Shown: positions 49,529 to 60,414 of the stretch, piece by piece
Numbering within the stretch: the stretch's first letter is position 1
Layout of the letters: every line of letters starts with the position of its first letter
From: CAYQJS01 sp964417895
Lineage (GTDB): Bacteria; Chloroflexota; UBA6077; SHYK01
Length of the DNA: 64,000 bases
Reading direction: 5' to 3'
NCBI GenBank assembly: GCA_964417895.1
Contig: CAYQJS010000006.1
Span: 1-64,000, forward strand
Position numbers and translations under genes: made by a program
Notes under the pieces: model-generated
Database searches by the model: none
Seen by the model: the letters and a program-made list of their open reading frames with translations, nothing else
What the model was told of the DNA's origin: nothing

Positions 49529-50641
49529 ATGATCCAGGAACATCCCCATGGCCACGTAGAGACGACCCCAGAGCTAGAAGCATACTACGGCGACCTGGAT
49601 TCCGCGAACCTGGCGCCACTCTGGACAACGCTCGCGTCGTCCATGCCGGATGAGCCCAGGCCGCGTGCGATTCCTTTCCTGTGGAAATACCGCGCGGTCC
49701 GGCCGCACCTCATCCGGGCTGGGGAGCTCGTGAGGCCCGAGCAGGCCAATCGTCGGGTCATCATGCTCATCAATCCCGGCCTCAAGCGGGAAACTGCCGC
49801 GACCAGCACCCTCTATGCCAACATCCAGATGGTGCTCCCAGGGGAGATCGCCCCGGCGCATCGCCACTCCCAAGCCGCGCTCCGCTTCATCATGGAGGGA
49901 GGAGGCGCCTACACGGCCGTCGAAGGTGAAAAGACGTTGATGTACCCGGGCGACCTCGTTCTGACCCCGAGCTGGACCTGGCACGACCACGGCAACGAGA
50001 CGCGCGAGCCCATCATCTGGCAGGACGGCCTGGATGTCCCCCTGGTCGGCGCGCTGGAGGGGACTTTCTTCGAGGCGTACGCGGGCGCGCAGCAGGCGTA
50101 CACGCGTACGGTTGACGCTTCAATCCGGGCATATGGCCAGGGCGGCCTCCGCCCCAGCTGGCAGAAGTGGGACAGGCCCTACTCGCCGATGCTCAATTAC
50201 TCCTGGGCGCAGACGCGAGAAACGCTCGACCGCATGGCGAAAGAAGCGCCCGGTACGCCGTGGGACGCCGTGTGCATGGAGTACGTCAACCCGTTCACCG
50301 GCGGGCCCATCATGCCGACCATCGGCGCCAACGCGCAACTCCTCCGTCCCGGGGAGCACACTCAGGCGCATCGGCACACCATGGACGTCGTGTATCAGGC
50401 CGTTGAGGGCTCCGGCTCGACCATCATCAACGGGGTCCGCTTCGACTGGGAAGAGCACGACATCTTCGTTATTCCCAAGTGGGCTTTCCACGAGCACGTC
50501 AATGCGTCAAAGAAGCGGAGCGCGTGCCTGTTCTCCTACAATGATCAACCTGTCATGCAGGCGCTTGGGCTCTACCGCGAAGAGGAGCTACTGGACAACG
50601 ACGGTTATCAGGAGGTAAACGGGCTGTTCTCGGCCCAGTGA
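49529..50641 (+). CDS. Gentisate 1,2-dioxygenase-like bicupin
   Basis: Ring-cleavage iron dioxygenase family. From the ATG at 49529 the product is about 370 residues. Cupin 1 has IAPAHRHSQAALRFIMEGGG AYTAVEGEKTLMYPGDLVLT and WTWHDHGNE, cupin 2 has GEHTQAHRHTMDVVYQAVEG, both with the H-x-H iron set. The N-terminal PRAIPFLWKYRAVRPHLIRA is typical of gentisate/1-hydroxy-2-naphthoate dioxygenases. No other aromatic catabolism genes are adjacent. Exact substrate is inference. Confidence 0.87.
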   Translation: MIQEHPHGHVETTPELEAYYGDLDSANLAPLWTTLASSMPDEPRPRAIPFLWKYRAVRPHLIRAGELVRPEQANRRVIMLINPGLKRETAATSTLYANIQMVLPGEIAPAHRHSQAALRFIMEGGGAYTAVEGEKTLMYPGDLVLTPSWTWHDHGNETREPIIWQDGLDVPLVGALEGTFFEAYAGAQQAYTRTVDASIRAYGQGGLRPSWQKWDRPYSPMLNYSWAQTRETLDRMAKEAPGTPWDAVCMEYVNPFTGGPIMPTIGANAQLLRPGEHTQAHRHTMDVVYQAVEGSGSTIINGVRFDWEEHDIFVIPKWAFHEHVNASKKRSACLFSYNDQPVMQALGLYREEELLDNDGYQEVNGLFSAQ

Positions 50642-50793
50642 TCCTGCTGACCCAACTAGAGCCGCCCCAGACCGCGTTGCGGGTGCACGCTCTGCCCTAG
50701 TCGGCGCCAACCGCCCCACTTGAACCCTGCGGTTAGCCAGGTCGTACGCCAGGCACGCTATCATTCGAGCGTCGTTCCGATGGAGAGTTGGCC

Positions 50794-53628
50794 GTGGATT
50801 CATTCCCCGAGACGCAAGCGCGGACGCAGATTGGCCTAGCCCGGCCGATCGTGGTCGGCGCGGCCCTGGTTGTCGTGCTGCTCCTGGTGGCAGGATCGAT
50901 TGACTTCACCACCGAATTGTGGTGGTTCGACAGCCTGGGCGTGGCCAGCGTTTTTCTCACCAGCATCTATCCGCGAATGGTGCTATTCGCCGCCGGCGCG
51001 TCGCTCTTCCTGCTCATCTTCGCGGGCAACGTGCTTGTCGCCCGGCGCCTGGCCTACCGGGTCGAGGCGCGGCCCCGAGCGGTGGGCGCCTCGGGCACGT
51101 GGGAAGATCTCCTGGCGCAGGTGGGTGCTCAGATGGGCCGGCGCGGAGAATATACCCGGCTCATCAACGCGGCGGTGCTCATTGGCGGCCTCGTGCTGGC
51201 AGTCTTCATGGGGCTTCTGGCGGCCGGACACTGGCTGACCGCCCTCCAGTTCATCAACCGGAGCGGCTTCGGCGTGGCCGATCCGGCATTCGGACGGGAT
51301 GTGAGCTTCTACGTGTTTACCATTCCGGCGTTCCGGGCGGCAGAGAGCTGGCTCTTCACTGGGCTGGTCCTCATCGTGCTCTCCGTGGTGGCGGTGTACG
51401 CCGTGGTTCTCACGTACGAGATGGCAGTCAACATCGGGGAGGGCGGCCTGCGCCTCCCACGCGGCCTCAAAGCACACTTGCTCGTCCTGGCTGCTGTCGC
51501 GTTCGTCCTGATCGCCGCCAACCACCTTCTCGACATGTTCGAGCTGGTGCGCTCGAGTCGGGGCGCGGCGTTCGGGGCGGGCTACACGGACCTGAATGCC
51601 CAAGTACCCGCCCAGTACGTGTTGACGGCAGCGGCATTGCTGGCGGCCGCGTCGTGTGTCGTAAACGCCGCGATGCCGGGGTTTCGCACGGCTATAACCG
51701 GCGCGGCGGTCTGGCTGGGCGCCGTCATCCTCGCCGGTTGGGCCTACCCGACGTTCATCCAGACCGTCGACGTCAGCCCCAATGCGCTTGACCGCGAGCG
51801 CCCCTACATCGTGAACACGATCGAGTTCACGCGCCAGGCGTTCGGCCTCGATCGTATAGAAGAGCGCGACATCGCCTACCAGGACGCTGTTCAGCCAACG
51901 GTGGCTAGCTCGGAGCAGGCAACGATCAACAACATCCGGTTGTGGGACCACCGCCCCCTCCTCCAGACCTACAACCAGATCCAGGCCATCCGCCAGTACT
52001 ACCAGTTCCGCGACGTGGACATAGACCGTTACGTGGTCAACGGTGAGTACCGCCAGGTGATGGTTTCAGCGCGCGAGCTGGTGACCGAGCGATTGCCGCG
52101 AGAAGCGCAGTCCTGGGTCAGCCGACAGCTGCAATACACCCACGGTTATGGCGTGGCGATGGCCCCGGTGAGCACCGTGACGCGCGAGGGCCTGCCTGAG
52201 CTGTTCATCAAGGACGTCCCTCCCGTGAGCGCGCTGCCGCTAAGCCGGCCGGAGATCTACTTTGGGGAGGATACGGACCACTACGTCATCGTCCGCACGA
52301 GCACACCCGAATTCGACCACCCCCGCGGTGACGAGGGTGTCTTTGTCAACCGCTACGGAGCCGAGAGCGGGATCGGTGTTGGCTCGTTCTGGCGTCGATT
52401 CCTGTTCGCGGCCAAGTTCCAGGATCCGAACTTTTTGCTGAATACGAACATTCAATCCGACTCGCTTCTGCTCTACCGGCGCGACATCAGAGAGCGCGCG
52501 CTGCAAATCGCTCCCTTCCTTCGCCTGGACCCTGATCCCTACGTTGTCGTGGCTGACGGCGCCCTGTACTGGATCCACGACGCGTACACGATCACGGACC
52601 GCTATCCCTATGCCGAGCCCTACCAGCCTCCCTCTACGCAGCCGGGAATTCGCCGTCGCCCCTTCAACTATGTCAGGAACAGCGTCAAGATCGTCACTAA
52701 CGCGTACGACGGGTCGATGCGCTTCTACATTTCCGATCCGTCCGATCCAATGGTCCAGACGTATCAGCGGATTTTCCCCCACCTGTTCTCTCCGCTCGAT
52801 CAGGTGCCGCCCAGCATCCGCTCGCACTTCCGCTACCCGGAGGAACTTTTCCGCATCCAGGCGGAGAAGCTGGGCCTGTACCACATCCAGGATCCCCGGG
52901 TCTTCTATCTGCGGGAAGACGTCTGGACCATTCCCCAGGAGCTGTTCACGGACCGGCGTCAGCCCATGGACCCCTACTACGTGATCATGAGGCTGCCGGG
53001 CCAGCTGAATCCCGAGTTTCTTTTGATGCTGCCGTTCGTGCCCGGCAATCGGGACAACATGATTGGCTGGTTCGCGGCTCGCAGCGACGAGCCGCAGTAC
53101 GGGCACCTGCTTGTTTACAAGTACCCGAAGGATCAGCTCGTCTTCGGGCCATTGCAGGTGGAGGCGCTGATCGACCAGCAGCCGCCGATCTCCTCACAGT
53201 TCGCGCTCTGGAACCAGTCGGGGGCGCGTGTGATCCGCGGCAATCTGCTCGTCATCCCCATCGGCCAGTCCAATCTCTATATTGAGCCCATCTATTTGCA
53301 GGCGAAGGAGAGCCCGCTGCCGGAGCTTACCCGCGTGATCCTGGTCACCGGCCGCCGCATCGTCATGGAGCCGACCCTGGAGGAGGCCCTCAATAAACTG
53401 TTCGGCGCGGCGGCCCCTTCGACGGCGCCCCCGACGCCGAGTGTGTCCGCGCCCACAGGCCCCGCGGCTGCGCGATCGGTCGCGCAGCTGGCCGCGGAGG
53501 CGCAAGACCGCTACCGGCGCGCTCAGGAGGCCCTGCGGGCGGGCGACTTCGCCCGATATGGCGACGAAATACGTCAGTTGGAAGAGACGCTGACCCAGCT
53601 CGCCCAGGCGGCGCAGTCGTCTCCATAG
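50794..53628 (+). CDS. UPF0182 family large membrane protein
   Basis: Conserved protein of unknown function in actinobacteria, Chloroflexota and relatives. The GTG at 50794 lies six bases after GGAGAG; the TTG at 50788 is an alternative. The first 330 residues have about seven membrane helices, with FTTELWWFDSLGVASVFLTS and SGFGVADPAFGRDVSFYVFT, and the rest is a large extracytoplasmic domain with NTIEFTRQAFGLDRIEERDI, TYNQIQAIRQYYQFRDVDID and YVLFGEDT-like IYFGEDTDHYVIV. A low-complexity Pro/Thr linker and a helical end QEALRAGDFARYGDEIRQLE close it. About 944 residues, usual size. EamA overlaps its stop. Confidence 0.92.
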   Translation: MDSFPETQARTQIGLARPIVVGAALVVVLLLVAGSIDFTTELWWFDSLGVASVFLTSIYPRMVLFAAGASLFLLIFAGNVLVARRLAYRVEARPRAVGASGTWEDLLAQVGAQMGRRGEYTRLINAAVLIGGLVLAVFMGLLAAGHWLTALQFINRSGFGVADPAFGRDVSFYVFTIPAFRAAESWLFTGLVLIVLSVVAVYAVVLTYEMAVNIGEGGLRLPRGLKAHLLVLAAVAFVLIAANHLLDMFELVRSSRGAAFGAGYTDLNAQVPAQYVLTAAALLAAASCVVNAAMPGFRTAITGAAVWLGAVILAGWAYPTFIQTVDVSPNALDRERPYIVNTIEFTRQAFGLDRIEERDIAYQDAVQPTVASSEQATINNIRLWDHRPLLQTYNQIQAIRQYYQFRDVDIDRYVVNGEYRQVMVSARELVTERLPREAQSWVSRQLQYTHGYGVAMAPVSTVTREGLPELFIKDVPPVSALPLSRPEIYFGEDTDHYVIVRTSTPEFDHPRGDEGVFVNRYGAESGIGVGSFWRRFLFAAKFQDPNFLLNTNIQSDSLLLYRRDIRERALQIAPFLRLDPDPYVVVADGALYWIHDAYTITDRYPYAEPYQPPSTQPGIRRRPFNYVRNSVKIVTNAYDGSMRFYISDPSDPMVQTYQRIFPHLFSPLDQVPPSIRSHFRYPEELFRIQAEKLGLYHIQDPRVFYLREDVWTIPQELFTDRRQPMDPYYVIMRLPGQLNPEFLLMLPFVPGNRDNMIGWFAARSDEPQYGHLLVYKYPKDQLVFGPLQVEALIDQQPPISSQFALWNQSGARVIRGNLLVIPIGQSNLYIEPIYLQAKESPLPELTRVILVTGRRIVMEPTLEEALNKLFGAAAPSTAPPTPSVSAPTGPAAARSVAQLAAEAQDRYRRAQEALRAGDFARYGDEIRQLEETLTQLAQAAQSSP

Positions 53629-54536
53629 GCAGCTCACGTCTCGTCGTTCCAGCCCTCGTCGCTCTCGTTGCCCTCGTCTGGGGACTGACCTATGTCGTCC
53701 TCCGCGCGGGAATGCCGCACGCCCCTCCCTTCCTTTTCGCGGTGCTCCGTTTGGCCGGGGGAGGAGCGCTGATCATCGTCACTGCGCTGGCCCTCGGCCG
53801 CCCGTGCCCGAGGGGGGCGGCGCTCCACGGACTGCTCTTTGTCGGGGGCCTGCTGAACTACGCCGTGTTCTACGGTGGGCTCAACTACGGTGTTCTGTTC
53901 ATCTCGGCTGGCGAGACGGCCATCCTCAATTACACGATGCCGTTCTGGATCGCGATCTTCGGGCGCATGGTGCTCGGCTACCGGCTCGGACCAACTCGGC
54001 TGGCGGGCCTGCTCCTCGGCTTCGTCGGCGTGGTGCTCGTCGTCGCGGACAAGCTTCGCCCAGGGGCGGAGCCAACCTGGAGCGCGTACCTGCTGGTCCT
54101 TGCTGGCGCGTTGTCGTGGGGCGCAGGGTCGGTTTTCTTCGTGCGGTATCTGAGCGGCGTGCCGCTGGAGTGGGCCGTGGGCCTGCAGAGTGTCTATGGA
54201 GCGCTTCCTCTCGCGCTCGCCTGGGCTACGATAGAGGGCGGACGCCTGCCGGAGCCAGTGTTCGCCTTCTGGCTCGCGCTGGCGTTCTCGGTGATGCTCG
54301 CATCGTTCGTCGCCCAGTTGGCATTCTTTAGCCTCCTACGTCGCCGCGAGGCCGCGGTGGTCGGGAGCTACATTTTCCTGGTACCCGTGTCGGCCGCCGT
54401 GTTCGGGCTCCTGCTCCTCTCCGAGCCGGTGACCGCGGTCGCCCTGCTGGGAGGGGTGTGCGTGCTCGTGGGCATCAGCCTTGTGAATCGTGCTGCGCCT
54501 CAGGTTGCCGAGCCGGCGACGCGTGCCTTTGCTTGA
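53625..54536 (+). CDS. EamA/DMT-family transporter, apparent ATA start overlapping the UPF0182 stop
   Basis: Ten-helix drug/metabolite transporter. The first helix reads RLVVPALVALVALVWGLTYV VLRAG, followed by MPHAPPFLFAVLRLAGGGAL and two EamA domains to VCVLVGISLVNRAAP. The first ATG (53712) would remove helix 1. In frame upstream there is no ATG, GTG or TTG for more than 100 bases; an ATA at 53625 overlaps the TAG of UPF0182 (ATAG) and would give the natural N-terminus ..GSSRLVVPALVALV. Either ATA initiates, or a frameshift or sequencing error hides the real start. 303 residues from 53625. Confidence 0.8.
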   Translation: MGSSRLVVPALVALVALVWGLTYVVLRAGMPHAPPFLFAVLRLAGGGALIIVTALALGRPCPRGAALHGLLFVGGLLNYAVFYGGLNYGVLFISAGETAILNYTMPFWIAIFGRMVLGYRLGPTRLAGLLLGFVGVVLVVADKLRPGAEPTWSAYLLVLAGALSWGAGSVFFVRYLSGVPLEWAVGLQSVYGALPLALAWATIEGGRLPEPVFAFWLALAFSVMLASFVAQLAFFSLLRRREAAVVGSYIFLVPVSAAVFGLLLLSEPVTAVALLGGVCVLVGISLVNRAAPQVAEPATRAFA

Positions 54537-54747
54537 TGGAGGCATACGGACGGTCGCGTTTCCCTCCATCAGCACCGGCGCCTACGGGTTCCCGATGGAC
54601 CGCGCCGCTCGCATCGCCCTCCGAGAGGTCAGGGCCTTCCTGGAACGGAACCGGACAGTCGAGCAGGTGGTCCTGGTCTGTTTCGGCCCAGATGCATGCG
54701 AGCGCCATCTGGAGGCTTTGCGCGAGAGCTCCGATTCGGTATCGTAA
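54535..54747 (+). pseudogene. C-terminal remnant of a macro-domain protein
   Basis: The frame reads LLDGGIRTVAFPSISTGAYG FPMDRAARIALREVRAFLER and VEQVVLVCFGPDACERHLEA L, the last third of the macro domain that binds or hydrolyses ADP-ribose adducts (the motif SISTGAYGFP is the second ligand loop). The first 100 or so residues, including the N-terminal Asp-Asn loop, are missing; the frame runs back into the EamA gene. Stop at 54747. A fragment left by deletion. Confidence 0.7.
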
Positions 54748-54796
54748 GAGGGTCCGCTACTCCACCTCGGAGAAAGCGGGGGTGAGGAAGCCTTCC

Positions 54797-55282
54797 ATGC
54801 AGCAACGAGCTACGAAGAGCAACGGCAGCGTGATCTCTATCCACACCGCCGCCGACGCGGGTGAAGCGATGGCCTCTGTCGCCGAGGTCCACGCAGTAGC
54901 GGGCCGCGGCCTCGAGGGGGACCGCTACTTCAAGGGGGCTGGCACGTTCTCCGACGAGCCCAAATCAGGCCGCGAGGTCACGCTCATCGAGAGTGAAGCG
55001 CTGGAGGCCGCCAGCGCCGAGGCGGGCTTCCCAATCCAACCCAGAGACAGCCGCCGTAATATCGTCACTCGCGACGTGGGCCTGAACGACCTGATTGGCC
55101 GAGAGTTCTGGGTCGGCGACGTGAAGCTGCGTGGCATCGAGCTATGCGAGCCGTGCTCCCACCTGGCCCAGCTTGCAGGCAAGTCACTCCTGCGCAGCCT
55201 TGTGCACCGCGGCGGCATTCGCGCAGATATCGTCGGCGATGGCGTGATTCGCGTGGGAGACGCGGTGGGGGCGAAGCAATAA
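54797..55282 (+). CDS. MOSC-domain protein
   Basis: MOSC proteins handle molybdenum-cofactor-bound sulfur; some are resistance or reductase components. The 161-residue product starts MQQRATKSNGSVISIHTAAD. Conserved AGRGLEGDRYFKGAGTFSDE, EVTLIESEALEAASAEAGFP, SRRNIVTRDVGLNDLIGREF and the Cys segment GIELCEPCSHLAQLAGKSLL are present. It stands alone, 50 bases after the macro remnant, in a genome region that also has the MoaD-MoaE fusion. Confidence 0.9.
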   Translation: MQQRATKSNGSVISIHTAADAGEAMASVAEVHAVAGRGLEGDRYFKGAGTFSDEPKSGREVTLIESEALEAASAEAGFPIQPRDSRRNIVTRDVGLNDLIGREFWVGDVKLRGIELCEPCSHLAQLAGKSLLRSLVHRGGIRADIVGDGVIRVGDAVGAKQ

Positions 55283-55412
55283 GCGCCACGCCGCGGTCAG
55301 GACGGCGGCGACGGTAACCGAGGAAGTCCCCGGGCGAGTCTCGTCGCACTTGCTGCCGCGCTCAGCGGCCCCAACTGAGCGCCCGGTTCTGTCCCCTCAC
55401 TTTAAGGCCCGG

Positions 55413-58043
<2,631 letters not shown>

Positions 58044-58071
58044 TTCTATCCTTCCCGTCTCATGCTGCGGG

Positions 58072-58404
58072 TCAACGAACCGAGCCCGAATGGCGCTGGT
58101 TACTGATGGCCAAGGCCTGCTGCAATTGCTCCACCTGGGCCTCGAGGGCGCGTATGCGCTCGGTCAAGCGAAGAATGACCTCGACGCCGGCGAGGTTGAC
58201 TCCAAGGTCGTCGATGAGGCGCCGTACCTGCTGCGCCCGCCGAATATCGTCCACAGAGTAAAGGCGGATGCGGCCCTTGGTCCGCGACGGGACGATCAGG
58301 CCCTGTCGCTCGTAGGCCCGGAGGGTTTGGGCGTGGACACCCAGTAAACGGGCTGCGACGCTGATGGCGAAGTACCCGACGCCTACGCTCACGTGTTCTC
58401 TCAC
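58072..58404 (-). CDS. hspR: HspR-like MerR-family heat-shock repressor
   Basis: HspR represses heat-shock genes at HAIR sites and is released under stress. The 110-residue product has the MerR winged helix: YFAISVAARLLGVHAQTLRA YERQGLIVPSRTKGRIRLYS VDDIRRAQQVRRLIDDLGVN LAGVEVILRL, then a coiled coil. GTG start, overlapping the stop of dnaJ by four bases (GTGA). Context between dnaJ and clpB is typical of hspR operons. Confidence 0.92.
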   Translation of the reverse strand: MREHVSVGVGYFAISVAARLLGVHAQTLRAYERQGLIVPSRTKGRIRLYSVDDIRRAQQVRRLIDDLGVNLAGVEVILRLTERIRALEAQVEQLQQALAISNQRHSGSVR

Positions 58405-59360
58405 TTGGTCACTCCTATGCCATGGCGCAGCTCGGCCAGGCGCCGAAACAGGCCCCGCTCCTCGTCGCTGAGATGGGTCGGTAGCACCACACTAGCCTCC
58501 GCATACAGATCTCCGCTGCCGCTCCCCGAAAGGTGCGGCATCCCCTGATTTGCGAGGCGAATCTTTCGTCCGTTCTGCGTTTCCGGCGGTACGCGGAGGG
58601 CGAGCTTAGTCCCCTTCAGCGTGGGGATCTCGACCTCGCCCCCGAGCGCGGCGATGTGGAGAGGCACAGGGACTTTGACGTGGAGGTCGTCCTCGACGCG
58701 CTGGAAGGTTGCGTGCGGTGCGACCGACACGACGAGATAGAGGTCGCCTTTCGGCCCACCAAAGGGGGAGGGGCCGCCCTCCGAGGCAACCCGCACACGC
58801 GAGCCCTCGTGCACGCCAGGAGGGATCCGCACCTCGATGCGGCGTGGCGCCCCCTCTGAAGTCGGCATGCTCAGAATTCGGGTCGTCCCCGCGTATGCCT
58901 CCTCGAGGGTTATCGTGAGTGGCTGTTCGATGTCCTGGCCGGGGATCGCGTCGCCGCGAGCGTGGCGGCCTCGTGCTCCAGTCCGGCCGAGAATATCTCC
59001 GAAGATGCCGCCAAAGCTGGTTTCCCCGCCGCCAAAGAGGTCCTCAAGTTCTGAAAGGTCCGCGTATGTCTGCCCGTGGAAAGCGCCAGATCCGAACCGT
59101 TGTGATCGAACCGCCTCCGCCTGTTCGGCCAGCTGCCAGTCGTGCCCGTAACGGTCGTACTTGGCGCGCTTGTCCTTGTCGGACAGCACCTCATACGCCT
59201 CGGACAGTTCCTTGAAGCGGGCCTCGGCGGTCTTGTCGTTGGGATTGACGTCCGGATGGTACTTGCGGGCCAGCTTGCGGTAGGCCTGCCGGATTTCCTT
59301 TTCCGAGGCGCCCTTCTTCACGCCGAGGACTTCGTAGTAGTCGCGCCGCGTACTGGCCAC
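58401..59360 (-). CDS. dnaJ: DnaJ-class co-chaperone, no zinc finger (CbpA type)
   Basis: J-domain at residues 5-70 with HPD in KYHPDVNPNDKTAEARFKEL, then a Gly/Phe-rich region (GSGAFHGQTYADLSELEDLF), and the two C-terminal beta domains with RIPPGVHEGSRVRVASEGGP and the second substrate-binding domain. There is no CxxCxGxG zinc region, so this is the type II (CbpA/DnaJ2) class. GTG start after AGGCGGG. First gene of the operon; grpE and dnaK are not here. Confidence 0.94.
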   Translation of the reverse strand: MASTRRDYYEVLGVKKGASEKEIRQAYRKLARKYHPDVNPNDKTAEARFKELSEAYEVLSDKDKRAKYDRYGHDWQLAEQAEAVRSQRFGSGAFHGQTYADLSELEDLFGGGETSFGGIFGDILGRTGARGRHARGDAIPGQDIEQPLTITLEEAYAGTTRILSMPTSEGAPRRIEVRIPPGVHEGSRVRVASEGGPSPFGGPKGDLYLVVSVAPHATFQRVEDDLHVKVPVPLHIAALGGEVEIPTLKGTKLALRVPPETQNGRKIRLANQGMPHLSGSGSGDLYAEASVVLPTHLSDEERGLFRRLAELRHGIGVTK

Positions 59361-59412
59361 TTTTCCCGCCTGATGAGCCGGTCAACTCCGAAGAGCTGTC
59401 GCTCTCGACGGG

Positions 59413-59446
59413 ATTATAAACCAAAGATTGATAGTGATGCTATCAA
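59413..59446 (-). promoter_or_regulatory. HAIR-like operator and -10 box upstream of dnaJ-hspR-clpB
   Basis: Perfect inverted repeat TTGATAG-N5-CTATCAA (59428-59446), equal to CTTGAT-N9-ATCAA on the minus strand, close to the known HspR site CTTGAGT-N7-ACTCAAG. On the same strand a TATAAT lies at 59418-59413, 10 bases downstream of the repeat. The operator overlaps the -35 area, fitting repression by HspR. Message start would be about 45 bases before the GTG of dnaJ. Confidence 0.75.
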
Positions 59447-59448
59447 GA

Positions 59449-59886
59449 TTAGTGCCTTCGGCGGCGTGCACTCGTGGGGAGAAAGCGACGGCGCCGCTCT
59501 TCTTCTCGGTACGCGGCGATCTCAGCAGGGTAGACCCGCAGCCGATACCGGACGAAGTGGACGCCGACTGCCACTACGGCGAGGAGATCGAGGACCGTCC
59601 AGAGGCGCTTGGAGAAGAGGGGGACGTTGGTGTACCGCAGCCCTATGATGAGGATTCCGAGCAGGCCCAGCCAGCCGGCGAGCGTCCCATAGCGCTCGAG
59701 GATGCGTCGATGCAGCCTGTTGCCGCGGGAGAGCCTTGCCGGGTTCAGGGATATGATGAGGCCCAAAAGGAACGTCACCACGAAGACGCCGAGAAGCACC
59801 AGGTAGATGGGACTGTCCACAGTCCGGGGGTCTTCCAGAAGCCGGCCCGGGGCGAGTTCTGCCAGCGGCGCCAAAAGTTCTTCCAT
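59449..59886 (-). CDS. Hypothetical membrane protein
   Basis: 145 residues, with about three membrane helices: SPIYLVLLGVFVVTFLLGLI, YGTLAGWLGLLGILIIGLRY and WTVLDLLAVVAVGVHFVRYR, then a basic tail RREEERRRRFLPTSARRRRH-like end. The start ATG at 59886 follows GGGGGAACC. No family was recognised. Its stop is two bases from the HAIR-like repeat, so transcription of it may run into the heat-shock promoter. Confidence 0.7.
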   Translation of the reverse strand: MEELLAPLAELAPGRLLEDPRTVDSPIYLVLLGVFVVTFLLGLIISLNPARLSRGNRLHRRILERYGTLAGWLGLLGILIIGLRYTNVPLFSKRLWTVLDLLAVVAVGVHFVRYRLRVYPAEIAAYREEERRRRFLPTSARRRRH

Positions 59887-59923
59887 GGTTCCCCCGAGAA
59901 AACGAGTCGTCGAATGTTACCAA

Positions 59924-59929
59924 TATAAT
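59924..59929 (+). promoter_or_regulatory. TATAAT between divergent genes at 59887-59970
   Basis: TATAAT at 59924-59929 on the plus strand stands about 40 bases before the YqeY gene. The -35 position is weak. The opposite strand also has TATATT in the same AT-rich patch, so the patch may serve both genes. Confidence 0.45.
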
Positions 59930-59970
59930 TTCCCCTGAAGATAGCAGCCCCACGCGGGAGTTGACGCCTT

Positions 59971-60414
59971 TTGCCACTAGAGGACGAGCTTGGCGAGCAC
60001 CTTCGTGTTGCGATGCGCTCGGGCGACGCGATTCGGCGCGACACGATCCGCCAGCTGCGAGGCGCGCTCCACAATGAGGCCATAGCTGTTGGCCGCCCTC
60101 TTCAGCCGAGCGAGTCCGTGGCCGTCGTCCAGCGGCTCGTGAACCAGCATCGCGATTCCATTGCCGAGTTCTCCCGAGGCCGGCGGCCCGATCTAGTGGC
60201 TAAGGAAGAAGCGGAGCTCGAGGTGCTGCTAGGCTATCTCCCCGAGCAGCTCGGCCGAGAGGGAATTGCCATGGCGGCCTCTGCCGTGATCGAGCGAGTC
60301 GGCGCGACCGGCAGGCAGGACCAGGGAAAGGTGATGCGGGACCTTGCCCCGCAGCTGAGGGGAAAGGCCGACATGCGAATCGTGAGCGAGGTGGTCCAGG
60401 AGTTGCTGGGATAA
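59971..60414 (+). CDS. YqeY / GatB-Yqey domain protein
   Basis: 147 residues, TTG start. Conserved text: DRDAIRRDTIRQLRGALHNE-like SGDAIRRDTIRQLRGALHNE, RRPDLVAKEEAELEVLLGYL PEQL and GATGRQDQGKVMRDLAPQLR GKADMRIVSEVVQELLG, the full GatB/YqeY domain, related to the tRNA-binding tail of GatB. Precise function is unknown. Its stop TAA shares a base with the ATG of ybeY. Confidence 0.92.
   Translation: MPLEDELGEHLRVAMRSGDAIRRDTIRQLRGALHNEAIAVGRPLQPSESVAVVQRLVNQHRDSIAEFSRGRRPDLVAKEEAELEVLLGYLPEQLGREGIAMAASAVIERVGATGRQDQGKVMRDLAPQLRGKADMRIVSEVVQELLG

Noticed and set aside
55283..55412. Terminator or gene between MOSC and clpB
   Set aside because: Only short imperfect complementarity; nothing supportable.
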